Assembly (NCBI GenBank): GCA_036023115.1
Contig: JAYKKT010000080.1
Coordinates: 13,273,001-13,337,000, forward strand
DNA length: 64,000 bases
Direction: 5' to 3'
Source: Brasenia schreberi
Lineage: Eukaryota; Streptophyta; Magnoliopsida; Nymphaeales; Cabombaceae
Position 1 is the stretch's first letter; every line of letters starts with the position of its first letter. The notes below the pieces were generated by a model. The model did not search any database. It worked only from the letters and a program-made list of their open reading frames with translations, and was not told the origin of the DNA. This document shows, piece after piece, positions 1 through 12,545 of this stretch. Both the position numbers and the translations under genes were made by a program.

Positions 1-86
1 ATGTATACATGTGTGTATGTATGTATGTATATGTGTATGTCCATATATATATATATATATATGTATATGTATATATGTATATATGC

Positions 87-155
<69 letters not shown>

Positions 156-246
156 GTATATATATATGTACATATATGTGTATGTCCATATATATATATA
201 TATATATGTATATGTATATATGTATATATGCATATATATATGTATG

Positions 247-277
<31 letters not shown>

Positions 278-433
278 GTATATGTATATATATATATGTA
301 TATGTATATATATATATGTATATGTATATATATATATGTATATGTATATATATATATATGTGTATGTATGTATATGTGTATACAGGGCGGACCCACATTA
401 AGGGCAAGGTGAGGCGCGCATCTCACCTTAATT

Positions 434-475
<42 letters not shown>

Positions 476-480
476 GTGTA
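1..480. repeat. TA/TATG microsatellite
   Basis: Nearly pure alternating TA with interspersed TATG and TGTA units. It is broken at about 382-438 by a short unique GC-richer block and then resumes. Open frames across it encode only Ile/Tyr/Met/Val repeats and are not genes. Confidence 0.95.
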
Positions 481-554
481 TGTATGTATATGTGTATACA
501 GGGCGGACCCACATTAAGGGCAAGGTGAGACGCGCATCTCACCTTAATTTTGAA
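359..554. repeat. 116-bp tandem duplication with GC-rich hairpin
   Basis: Two copies of a block beginning with a TGTGTATACAGGGCGG-like sequence and running through CCCACATTAAGGGCAAGGTGAG. Each copy holds a perfect 8-bp stem, AAGGTGAG/CTCACCTT: arms 406-413 and 422-429 in the first copy, 522-529 and 538-545 in the second, with 8-base GCGC-containing loops. Both copies are preceded by TA-rich DNA, so slippage or unequal exchange in the microsatellite probably made the duplication. The unit may be a transposon end, but no element can be named. Confidence 0.8.
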
Positions 555-2448
555 AAATTAGGAAGGTGCATTGTAATTTCGAAAAAAAGTAAAGTTTGTG
601 TCACTTGAAAGTTTAAAAAGCAAAAAGTGGTGGCATGCAAATACGTGAACTTAAGCCATTAAAGTAAAACTTTTAAATATTTATCAGCAATAAGTTCTTA
701 CAAATAAAATCCCATAATAAAGATATCCAAAATCCAAACCGGAAAAAGATTAGGGTTTACAAACATGTTTGAGGAGATTTTTCCAACCCAGCTTCTCACA
801 TCCAGATGCAATCTGCACGATGGCGGACAGTGGGTAATGCTATGCCAATACCACCACTATTCTTTTCTTTCGGTAGTTAGCGACTAAGTTTATCATCTCT
901 CTCTCTCTTGTTAACTTTGTTTGGCAGTTTGAATCCCATTGCTAGTGTAACATATGTGCAAATTGAAGTGTAAAACACTGTGATTTATGGGCCATAGTAC
1001 ATTAAAACCTAAAAAAAAATTCTTTGTGAAATTTCTTGTTTTTCCAATTGCTAGATTATATTGTTGGAGATCCTGTCATCTAACGAAATTAAGTTCTTGA
1101 AAAGAAAATATATCCAACAACAACCGACTTGGTTCTGTTTGGGCCATTTTGAAAAGTTACCTTGAACCTTCTCTTTCTAATTCATAACATCCAAATTCTT
1201 AAATGTTACATTTTCAAAAAATTCCCTTTAAGAGAAATATACTTCAATGATAAGGAAGATATGTATTTCTGATAAAAGGTTTGTGCATTGTTAGCTTAGC
1301 TCCCTTACTTTGATATTTCTTAAAGCTGCTAATAGTTATTAACTTGAAAATTGTTAAAGTTGCTAAGTGTTACTAATTTGAAAAGCAATTAAACAAGTTA
1401 TTATTAAATAATATAACGTTTAACGTTTCTGTGTATTGTTAAATCTGCATGGTTAGCTCCAACATTTTTATACTTGACGTTAAAGTTATTATTATTTGAT
1501 TTCATATTGATGTTAAGGCTTAAGCTATTGATATTATCATCAAACTTTAAAAGTGTCACATTTAAATGGCACTATTATGTTATAAAATCAATTAATCAAG
1601 TACATAAAAAAATAATAATAATAATTTTAAAATAACAATATTAATGAGTAAATAAACCATTAGAACTCATTATGGTGCTTCTCACCTGAAAAAAAATCCC
1701 AGTGTATATAAATATAGCACACGCCTGTATAATATGTATATATGTATGTATGTTGCACGCGTGTGTATGAACACTTAGGTCATCCCTCACAAACGCGTTG
1801 ATCTTGATCAGACAAGCCGCTTGGCGGAAGCGAAAAGGAACTAATAGCAGGTAAACTTTACTCTTCGGAGAGAACACGATCCGAGATCAAGTTTTATGTC
1901 CGTTACGAATCCATGTAGCCAACCCACTTAGCATGGGTAAGAGGCTTGTTTTCATATTGGTTGGTCACCCTAATATAACGATAACTCTACCCATTCTTTT
2001 TCTTTCGGTAATGATGCGGGACTAAGAACTTAGTTTTCTACCTTCTGAGTCTCTCTTGCTTTTTATACACTGTTGAACCAACCCACCATTTGCCACAATT
2101 GCCCACCCAGCAGTGATAGGCCAAACAACAGTCATGGTTCCCATCTCTTTGCCTAACAATGTTTGCAAATTCTCCCATGAAGGAAGCATTCTTCAATGGA
2201 AGTAAGCTATGATTGGTACATCAAACAAAAACTAGCAAAAAGCTTTAGATGAAAAAGGCAATGAAATACTGCTTATGACCAAAAAGAAAATTGCATGCAC
2301 GATATCAGGAATTATATTACCAAAATACATATTATGCATATAAAAATTAGCAGAGCATAACATGAATAAAGCTGTTAAAAGCGTCGCTGCATTTGTCCGG
2401 ACCCAAAATTTACTGATATTCAAGGCAACCACCAACTTCCTCATCTTC
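555..2448. other. Unassigned AT-rich intergenic sequence
   Basis: No gene recognised. Two stretches (about 836-905 and 1977-2060) look related to each other: both have a TTCTTTCGGTA core followed by GGGACTAAG- or GCGACTAAG-like sequence and a TCTCTCTTG tract. An RTE/SINE-like 3' motif lies at 1910-1953. The sequence at 2096-2215 is open in one plus frame without recognisable homology. Confidence 0.6.
1910..1953 (+). repeat. RTE/SINE 3'-end-like motif
   Basis: Reads ATCCATGTAGCCAACCCACT, then TAGCATGGGTAAGAGGCTTG. It matches the form GTAGCCGACCC-(A/C)-CTAGTATGGGAAAAGGCTT also present at 12195-12240, 12719-12764 and 14771-14825 in this window. Similar 3' ends with a TTG tail are known from plant RTE LINEs and partner SINEs. 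No tRNA-like head is visible upstream. Confidence 0.5.
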
Positions 2449-2453
2449 ATTTC

Positions 2454-5400
2454 TGTAGATGTAAATAATTTTTTTCGTCTATGAACCGACTTAAAATTTT
2501 ATTTGCAAATACAATGTGCGAGCGTGCCAACAAGTTTTCTTAAACTTGTAAAAAATAATTTTCTTACTTCTTTGACGATTGTGGACTTTCTTAAACTGAT
2601 GCTCAAGAGTCAGCCTGAACACTTAGGAAAGTGATTTTATGATCCGGTATGTTTTCGAAAAAGTTTTTACTCGAAACAAATTTTTCAAAATCGTTTCATC
2701 ATTCCCTTGACAAAAATCAACTTTAGTTTTGAAAAACAGAATGTTTTATGTTTCCAGCAACATATGTTCACAATTTTTTTGGTATTTTAGAGAGATCCAA
2801 AACCCCGAAAAAATTTACCTAAGCTAGACCCAGGTATTGGGTTTATTGGAATATTTTATTTTGATTTTTGGTATTAAGGATGAGCAAAATTAAATACGGG
2901 AAGTTTCCAGCCTTGGAACTAAGGACAGACTCTGTGACAGAAATACAGAGGCTTAAAAAAATATTTGTATCTCTGCACATAGGCCTTGGAAGTTTGTGAA
3001 ATTGGTCAAGTTGGAAAGATATGAAAATCAGCTTTCAAATAAAACCGTTTTCGGCATTTTTGAGTTACTACAAACAAAGTTAAGGGAGTTTTACCTAGGC
3101 TTTGTTGCAGGATGTACAGTGCAATCAATTTTTATCTCAGTTTAAGTTTGTTTTTTTACAATTTTATTTTCGACCCTACTCATGTCAAAATTCTTGAAAA
3201 TTTTATTTGGTGTTGGTTAGTGTGTGAGTTTGATTTGAACCGATTTTCAAAATTTTTCGCTCGCAAACAAGGGTAAGAAAGTTTAATGATCAAACAGATG
3301 CAAAATGTTGAAAAGAGGGTTTTCGGTTTTAGAAGTCTAATGAATGCATCTGGTTGATCTTTAATGTGTTAAATGATCATCCAAAGAAATTTAGGTTGAG
3401 GATTTGTATTCGTTTGGAGAGGAACTCATCTAAATATAAATTCTTGGGGTGATCTCTCTCAAGGAGGAAAGTTCTCTTCGAAGATATGTGATCATAGCTC
3501 AATGCCCGCCCTTACACAATTTTATGGATCTTTAATCCACCACAAAAGTGATTTATATAATCATATCATTGCATGTAAAACTTGGGTGTTATGCCCCTCA
3601 TGTGGCTTCGCATTTTATTAGGAAGGAAGTGCAATAATCAAGAAAAATTATAATATCTGTTAAGCATAAAAGAGATGAGAGAGCATAAGGTATAATGTAT
3701 ATTGAGGTAGATACAACCATTAAACAAGCTATGGACGATCTTACCGGTTGCCTTGGATGAAATTTTGCAGCAATTCTCCTCAAATATTACAATACGTTGA
3801 AGACAATTGCTCCTTAATTACACTTAAGATTGAATGAAAATGAATTGGAAAGAAGAAAGGGGAAGACAAGGACCTTGATTGGCGGTCTTGGAAGGCTTGG
3901 AGACGATGGATTGGGCCAGTGACTCATTAAGAAGGGGACGGCTCCTTCCTTTTCTCCTCTTCTCTCCTTTCGCTCTTTCTCTTACTTTGTTGGAACTTCT
4001 CTTGATTTTTTCTCTTTTATTTTCCTCCCAAAAATCCAACCCCAAGGATTTAATTTATAGGATTCAAGAGAACCTCTAGAAGAGGAATATTTTATTGCAA
4101 TCCTCCATCTGATTCAATTCAAATGGAGGGTGATGGTCATATGGGCTCACATGAGTGGTCCCTCCTTTGATCAAAAGGCCCTTGGTACAACCCACCCAAG
4201 TCATGATTCGGTGCGATCTAGGTGTGGCCTTCTCTTAATGTGGCTCGTGGCTAGGTGCATCCGTCATGATCAATTGGATTAGCTCCTTGGCTAGGTCTTG
4301 ATTGTGTCCTAATTTTGGTTGAGCACAAACCTTGATCTGGTCTTGGTTTTGGCTCACTTTGATCGAGCACACTCTTTAACTTGGCCTTGATTATTGGTGT
4401 GCCTTGATTGGGTGCACCCTTACTCTCCTGGTGCGGATCTTGACTAGACTTTGGCATGTCTTTTTTGGTGCAACTGCAACTCCTTGACTTGATTTAGTGT
4501 AGCTACTTTGATTGAACTTGAATTTGGTTCACTTGGTGTGGCCCCCTCTTGAGCTTAGTATGCTTTTTATGACACCTTTTGGCTTTGTCTTGGATCGGAT
4601 TTGCTTCGCAGTTTGTATCTGAATCGAATTGGACTAGGCCAGATTCGTAGCTTGATCCTCTTGCTTTTTGAAGACATTGCTTATCTTCACCTTCCTGGTG
4701 AGCCACTTCTGCTTTCTCATTTTGGTAAAGATGATTTTCTGCTTGATCCGATCTATTTTCAAATAAGATTTTGTTTTATGGTTTCAAATATTTTGATTCT
4801 TTAAAACAATTTCTTTTAAGATATATTTGGAAACATCAAATTTTAACGAAATCTTAAAATACTCTTTTTAGAGTACAACTCAATCTCTTCCTAATGTTTG
4901 TTTACTTTAACTCCATGAGTTAATCATTTACCGTTTTGATCGCTTTAACCTTTTGATAGGTGTAAGGTCTCAAACCGCTTTAACCCTTTAACAGGTATAA
5001 GATATCAAACCACTTTAACCCTTTAATAGGTGTAGAGCCATTTGTTGTATGACTATAATAGATCCAACGAGTTTTTAAGGTTTTGTTTTGAACTTAGTTT
5101 TGTTTTTTAATTTCAAAGGCTTTTTAATTTTATAAAATTATCATTTTACAAACATTTTATGGGTTTAATTCCTAATGTCCCATTTTCATTTCTTTCTTTG
5201 AAAAAAATTATTTGAAATGATTCTTTAATTGAAAGAAATCATTTAAAACAACAAAACCTTTATTTGGTTATGATGGTAGAGCAATCATTTTTTTTATTTT
5301 TTGTCAAAATTATATATTTTTTTAAAGAGGTGCAAAATACTCTTATTTTGAAGTTTCTACAAAATTTTGACGAGAAAATGAATTTATTTAAGGTGTCTTT

Positions 5401-5489
5401 ATTAAAAAACCTTAAAAGACATAAAACCGTAATTTTTCTTAAAAAAGACTAAAATTCTAAGTCTTTTAAAAAAAAATTGGATGTTAATA
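2454..5489 (-). mobile_element. Solo LTR, Tat-type family (alpha)
   Basis: A single LTR in minus orientation. On the minus strand it starts near 5489 with TATTAACATCC (a degraded TGTAAACACCC) and ends TTTACATCTACA at 2454. It is flanked by an exact 5-bp duplication, ATTTC, at 2449-2453 and 5490-5494. It shares with the LTRs at 43242-44195, 50050-52386 and 58385-59670 the repeated AACCACTTTAACCC/GGTGTAGGGTATC-like block (here about 4930-5040) and an A-rich start. The U5 landmark GATGCTCAAGAGTCAGCCTG sits at about 2599-2618. No internal coding remains, so it is a solo LTR left by LTR-LTR recombination. Confidence 0.85.
4051..4060 (-). promoter_or_regulatory. LTR TATA-like box
   Basis: Minus-strand CTATAAATTA inside the solo LTR, at the same place relative to the LTR start as TATA boxes in the other LTRs of the window. 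It is followed downstream on the minus strand by a purine-rich GAGAAAAG-type leader. Confidence 0.45.
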
Positions 5490-5696
5490 ATTTCCCAATC
5501 TTTCCCTGGTATTCATTTGAGCTTCTTATCTCTTGTTATCATCCAAATACGACGTAGACCAAACTTCATCAACATTTATAGATGAGAAAGCATAAAACCC
5601 TAAAGCTCAAATTACACCATGCTAACAAGACAGTGATCAGTCAAACAACAGCATGCACACAAAGCTTACACACAAGTAATGCCTACAGAAGGAAAA

Positions 5697-6239
5697 TTAA
5701 TGCAGATAACTAGGAGCCTGGTATGTCGGGATCACAGATGCATAGTCATAGCCGCTGTAACTAGCAGTTGCAGTAGCGTAGGGAGCCGCAGCAGCAACAG
5801 CAGCAGCAGCACGAGAAGTGGCCACATCTTCCTGCATGTATGGGTAGTGGCGCTGAGACATTGCAGCCGGACTACGGCTTCCACCAGTTGTGGATTCTGG
5901 CAAGTATGGGTAATCGTAGCCATTATATGTAGGAGTGTAAGCAGCGTGATGCTGATGGGATGGCAAAGCCTGGTCCCGCCAAGTTGACGATGCATATGCA
6001 TTAGCATGTCTCCCAGCTTTGGCAGGTGGAAAGGACGCAGAACCTACACCCCCACCACTGGACCTGGTCCTCTTGTTCTGCAATTTAGGGGGGCCAGTGA
6101 ACTTCTTTTTCTCCATCTTGGCTTTCTCCAATTGAGCAACGCGTTTCTTCACGCTTTCAGGTGAGAACTCAGACTCCAACTTGTGATCTTCAATGCACTT
6201 GATCATGGCTTTGAGAGCGTTAAGTTCTGAGGAGTCATC
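5697..6239 (-). CDS. FRL exon 3 (terminal)
   Basis: 543 bp including the stop. The acceptor is CTGTTTAG|GATGAC. It encodes SELNALKAMIKCIEDHKLE, a Lys/Glu coiled segment, the basic QNKRTR patch, PPAKAGRHANAY and a low-complexity tail with an Ala run (AAAAVAAAA) and SYSGYDY. Residues 335-514 of the predicted protein. Confidence 0.92.
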   Translation of the reverse strand, partial: DDSSELNALKAMIKCIEDHKLESEFSPESVKKRVAQLEKAKMEKKKFTGPPKLQNKRTRSSGGGVGSASFPPAKAGRHANAYASSTWRDQALPSHQHHAAYTPTYNGYDYPYLPESTTGGSRSPAAMSQRHYPYMQEDVATSRAAAAVAAAAPYATATASYSGYDYASVIPTYQAPSYLH

Positions 6240-9200
6240 CTAAACAGGTAAAAGAAGAAAAAATTGAAATCCAGAACCACAAATGATGAATGAATCATTG
6301 ACGAAGTAAATGAAACAGAATCTGCATTCCAAATTCCCAGCGATTTTCAGCTTCTACCAACAGGATCTGACGAAGCAAGATGGTCAAATAACTTAACTAA
6401 CTGTAGCATGTCCCCTTTCCAACATTGGCCAAGAGACACAAACCCCAGTTTCTTGGTGCAATCAACCACCAAAGCAACCTGTTTTGGCTAGCCTGCACAA
6501 GCTGTGAAGAACAAGATTCGTTTGTGCATAGCCTTGTCCAGAGATTACAGAATTTCATGAATGCAGAATGTTTGTACATCACTTGAGTGATTAAAGAATG
6601 CATCACCACAGATTAAGCTTGTGTCAATAACAGATGCATCATTTAACTAACTAAACCTAAGCTTTTATTAACTTCAACCCAAGTTTGACGGCTTCACTTA
6701 ATGAGCTTGAAGCTCTGTTCAAGGTTGGCTAGTTTATAACATGGAAAGCCTTCAAGACAAGGGTTTAACACAAGCCTAGTTCAGGTAGGTAGACATAGAC
6801 ATGGCAGGTTCTCTTACCATGAAACCTGGGAATGGAAATGAATCAGCCCAATGACAACCATTAAACTTTCAATGTCTCAAGTTGTAGGTTGAAGATATGT
6901 TCATCTAATATATCACCCATTTACATTATATATACCTGTTCTAAAACAGCAATTAAGTATTGGGAAGGCAAAACTATCTTCAGCAACTAAAGATAAAATG
7001 GGGTAACTCTCTCAACCATCTTAAAATAACAATTTTTTCCACCCTCATCTCCAAATTTGCATAGATCATAATGAGTAGCAACTCGATCAAATCCATAAGT
7101 TTTGAAGGTTTAAATAGCCTTGATTTCACAATATAACCAAAAAAACTTACTCCAGTCTTTCAACTTGTGAAACAAAATAACTTGGAGAACTGTAGTCTCT
7201 ACATAATTGATTAATCGATCTTTTATCATTAATTATGTTATTGATATCCTTAATTTATCTAATTTTACAAATAAAATTGGTGCACATTGCATCCTTGAAA
7301 AGTTTTAAATACCGTCAATTTTTCAAAGCAATGAGAAATTGATCGAGATGTTACAAATAAAATTAATACAAAATGGTTAAAATGGAGAAGTGCATCATGT
7401 ATTCTATCTGACAAGATACCAATAAAGTTCAAAGGTGAATTTTATAGAGCAACAATTACACCCGCTATGTTTTATAGTTTTAAGTGTTGGGAGTTATTCA
7501 TCAACATGTATAAAAGATGTCTAATGATAAATAGTTTGGTCACACAAGAAAAGCTTATATCCAGTGTTGTCTGACGCGTATCGTATCGTGTATCTTTGGG
7601 CTCCACGATACGGGCGTATCGTATCGTATCATACTTTAATATTAAAATAATGCAAAAATTAATTAAAAATCAATAAAATTTAATAAAAATCTGAAAAAAA
7701 TCAAGAAAAATTTAGGAAAAATCTGGTAATTGCTTTAAATTCATATACTGTAAGTTTAGTACAAATTGAGCATTCAACATTGAACAATTGCATCCAAATT
7801 TACATATTTTGAATCCAAAAAATGAAATACAGATTACAGACACAGTTACATTTTACAAATTGTAATCAGGGTCATCAACTAAATAATCTTCTAATTCTCC
7901 TTATTGCAGATCATCCTCATCATCATCAGCGACACCTTCCTCTTGGAAATCAAATTCTTCGTCTCCTTGATGTTGTTGTTGCACTCCTTCCAAATTAATC
8001 CAAACAACGTCTTCTTCATTTTCTTCAGTGTCTTCCATAACCCAATCTTCTAATATATCAAAATTATCCAAACTTATTGGATCGAACTGACTTTCTTCTT
8101 TATTTACTTTTTTTAATTGCCTACGACAAACAAAGATAAACAATTAATAAATAATATTAACAATTGAAGATTGAAGTTAAACAATATTGAATTGAAAATT
8201 TGAAAGTAATACAACATTACCTTTCACGATGGCGCATGTTACAACAAATATAAACTAAATCATTTAATCTTTTGTGTTCCAACCTGTTGCGCTTCTTTGT
8301 ATGGATGTGTTCAAAAAACACTCCAATTTCTTTCACAACCTATTGCACTAAAAGTTTGGCTTAAGACTCTCACTGCAAAATCTTTAAGGTTTGGACAATC
8401 AGTTCCAAACCTGTTCCACCAAACATCTGTAGAAAAAGACAAACATTATAGACATAATCTATAGTAATGTAAGATAAATCTTAAATATGAAAATAAACAA
8501 TTTACCTAGACACATCGTAGTGCGATTACGAATTGCAACAGGCAAATCCATCAAGTGAAGAGCATTATCATATATCTCCATCTCTCGATGTATCGCATCT
8601 GCTATGCTCTCATCAGGGACTAATCTGTCAATACATTCAATGATTCCTCGATTAACCTCACCGTCCCTTTTGAAGGTTGCTGAGTACCCGAATGATGGGT
8701 TTAGATAGTAAGTTGCTGCATGAATAGGCTAATGCAATTGTTTATTCCATATACTATCAATTATTTTCCACACGGGAACATAATCTTTCTTTTTTCCATT
8801 AAAGTTATTTATGATCGCTTCTTTTGCCCTGTCCATGGCTTCATAAAGGTAACCCATAGATGGTTTCTCCTCGCTGTCAGCCAATCTCAAAACTTTCACT
8901 AAAAGACAAGTAATTTTTAATAATCTAACACATGCATTCTAAAATGAACTTCTAAAAACTGTTTCTGCAATCTCATTCAACTTTCTATTCCTTCTGTTTT
9001 GAGGCAACTCTGCAAATTGTTGCCACTCATCTGAGGAGAACATTCTCTTTAAAGCTTGCTTCTGTCTCACAATACACTGTACAGATAAGAAGTTTGTTGC
9101 GAACCGAGTTGCAGCTGTGCGAAGAAGCTCTGCACCTTCTGTGTATCTCCTCATCATACACAAAACAAATGCATGATTGTAAATGAATTTTGTAATATCT

Positions 9201-12200
9201 TGGCAACACTCAGTTGTTGCCTTTATTTCATCCATCTCACCAATGTCCTCGAGGATGAGATCTAAACAATGGGTTGCACATGATGTCCAGTAGAAAGTCC
9301 CATAAATATCAGCTAACTCCTTCCCAACTGCTTTGTAATTAGCTGCATTATCTGTAATCAATTGGACTATATTTCCTAACCCAACCTCCTGTATAACCTT
9401 ATCAAATTCCTGTTGTAGGATCTCTGCAGTGTGCCTCTCCTCTGATATATCTAGAGATCTCAAAAACATGAGTCTTTTAGGATAATATACAAGAAAGTTT
9501 AGCAATGTCCTTCCTCGCCTATCGGTTCATCCATCTACCATGATAGTGCATCCTGTTTCCTTCCACGACTGTCTCAAAGTCGAACAATATTGCTGCACTT
9601 CAATGATGGTCTGATCTAATATCTTCCCTCTCAACTTCTGATAAGAGAGCATCTGTATCCTGAACCAATGTTAGCAATTGCATCTGCCATGGATTGAAAA
9701 TGAAAACTGTTTGTTGCATTAAATGGAATGCATGCATCATAAAACCATCTTCCCACTACAAGGTCAGACTGATCATGCAATTGTTCTGAAGCCATAGCAG
9801 TACGAATTACAGGTTGAGCACCAAGTGTAGTGGAAGGAGGAAAGAACGAATATATAGTAGAAGAAGTTCTTCCTCTACTCCTTCCTGAACTTTCTCTTCT
9901 GCCACCTCCAAAGTCTTCAACTGCAACCCTCTTTCTCCTACTAGGTACTCGCAAACTGCTACAAAAATCTTTGTTCTAGCATCTGAAGGTAAACTATTAG
10001 TGAATCCAACTCCAATGGCAGTATCATCATCAGCTTCTTCACACATCTGAAAATCATCCTTTTGTTGTCTCATTTCCTGTATGCTCTCAATCATCTGCGA
10101 GCATTGTCATTTAATACCTTCTGGCACACTTCTAACTCTGCCTCTGCATGGAGCAACTTCTTTCCTGGTTCCTGCTAGGTGGTGTTTCAACCTTGAAATT
10201 CCACCACTAACCACCTTTTCACAAAATAAGCATATAATCTTTAACCTGAAACCCTCAACTAGTATACCCCATTGCCATGCTGGATCATCAGACTGATAAT
10301 GGGAGTCTCTACAACCCCTTCCTGCCATCTCAATCGAGTACTTTAATTCAAGCAAAAACCTGAAAATAAACGCACTTCATAAATCCCCCAATCTTCAAAT
10401 AACACTCAAATCGAGTGTCTTCCACTTCATGAATGCAATAAAAATCGTATACACACACTTAATAACTTCATATTTTATCATTCAAAACAAATGAAATAAC
10501 ACAAAAAACAATAAATATAAAAGAAAAAAATGAAAAAACCATTAAAAATATACCTAAATCCGAGTTTGGATGCTTGCACGAACACCGTAGGGCACGATTT
10601 TTGAGCTTTGAACACTAAAGAAGCGAAAACCAGCTCTTAGGGAACTTGAAAAACCCAAGAGAAGAGAGAAAACCCGCGAGAAAACACGGGTTTCGTGTGG
10701 CCGGGGACTCTTTATAAGGGTCCCAAGGCGTATCGCCCGTATCGTACGATACGAGCGATACGGTGCGATACACCCGCATTCACGATATGGGTCCCCGTAT
10801 CGTATCGTGGTGATACGATAAATTACGGATAACACTGCTTATATCTATAATGAGGTTATTAGAAACAAATTAGAAGTGACACCAATTGATAATAAAATGA
10901 GGAGAAATCGTTTAAGATGGTTTGAACACGTCATGAATAATCTAAGCTTATATTGAGTTAATTGTTAGTACTACCAATGTTATCCGTATCGCACTGTATC
11001 ATACGATACGATAACCTGTATCGTATGATATAAGTTATCGTACCGTATCGTACGATACGACAAAAAAAAATCAATTGTGACAAAATAGGTTTTTGGCCTC
11101 TATTCGTCTCTCTTCACTTCTCCCTAAGGCATCCTTCGATATGCTCGTTTGGGATTGCAAGTTGCATGCGTGTAACATGTAAATTCAGGCTAGTTTATAA
11201 GAATTTTATTGAATAAGAATAATTTATGAACAAATAACAATTGTGACAAAATCATTTTCCTTTCTATTGCCAACTTTTAGGTATATTTCTGCTACCAGTT
11301 TCTAATTTCATGAAATCGCAAACAATGAAGAACAATTTGATTGCCTCAGTTCATTGAATGGGCATTTCACAGCTTCACTATTTTAGGGTTCACCTTCCAT
11401 GACTTCCATTGAGTTGAACATGACCAACGTGTGTGAGGCTTAGCTCAACCTGTGAAGTAAAATCAGAAGTAATCAGATGACCTGATTTTAACCCAAGGAC
11501 CACAACATCCATCCATCATCAAACCACTTCAAGCATTAGTTAAAAAGCTAGTCTTCACTAAGAGAAAAAGAGGATATCATCAAGTAACAATATCACATCA
11601 CTAGGGTGTCATAGACTCAATAATCAAAGAAATGGAGCTCATTGTTTTGCCCACATATGAAAATGAGCAAATGTGTCAACTACATGTACAAAGATAGCAA
11701 TTTGTTAATTTTGATATATTACAAGAGTGGATTATGGATGATAACGAAAAAAATGCACTCCTAACCGAAGAAGACATTGCATAAATTAATTTGGAAGGAG
11801 CGCAACAATATCATGAAGGAGACGAAGATTTTGATTTTGAAGCAGAAGGTGATTAGAATCTTTAGCAAGGAGAAGATGAAGATTATTTAGTTGATGATCC
11901 TAATTACAATATGTAAATGTAAATGTATTTCATTTTTTGCTTCAAAATATATAATTTTTTTAATTGTTCAATGGTGAATGATCAATATGTACTAAACTTT
12001 GCATTATATGAATTCTTTTCAATTATCATGTTTTTTCTATTTTTTTTTGGATTTTTCTGATTTTTTAAGATTTTCACTAATTTTTTAATATTAAAGTACG
12101 ATACGCCCGTATTGTAGACCAAAATGATACACAATACGATACATGTTGAACAACACTGAGTCCTGCACATGATCGAGCTCCAAAGAAACAAAAAATCCAT

Positions 12201-12503
12201 GTAGTTGACCCCATCTAGCATGGGAAAAGGTGTTGTTGTCGTATACATTAAAAAATCATAAATTTTATCTTCACATTTATCTACCATGATTTTTTTTTAA
12301 ATTACACTTATTTAGAACTTGACAAGATCGAAAGTTTGTCTTGCCAGGTCAATAATTATGATTGACCAACACATGTCATGGTCTTGCACATGATTTCATG
12401 ATGGCATCATATATCCTAAATATATATATATATATTAAATTAATATATAAAAGAGAAAGAGAGGATGACATGAAATAACACATTGTTGACTAACAACATG
12501 AAA

Positions 12504-12545
<42 letters not shown>

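Noticed and set aside
1..528. Three overlapping long plus-strand open frames of Tyr/Ile/Met/Val
   Set aside because: They are translations of a TA/TATG microsatellite, open in several frames at once.
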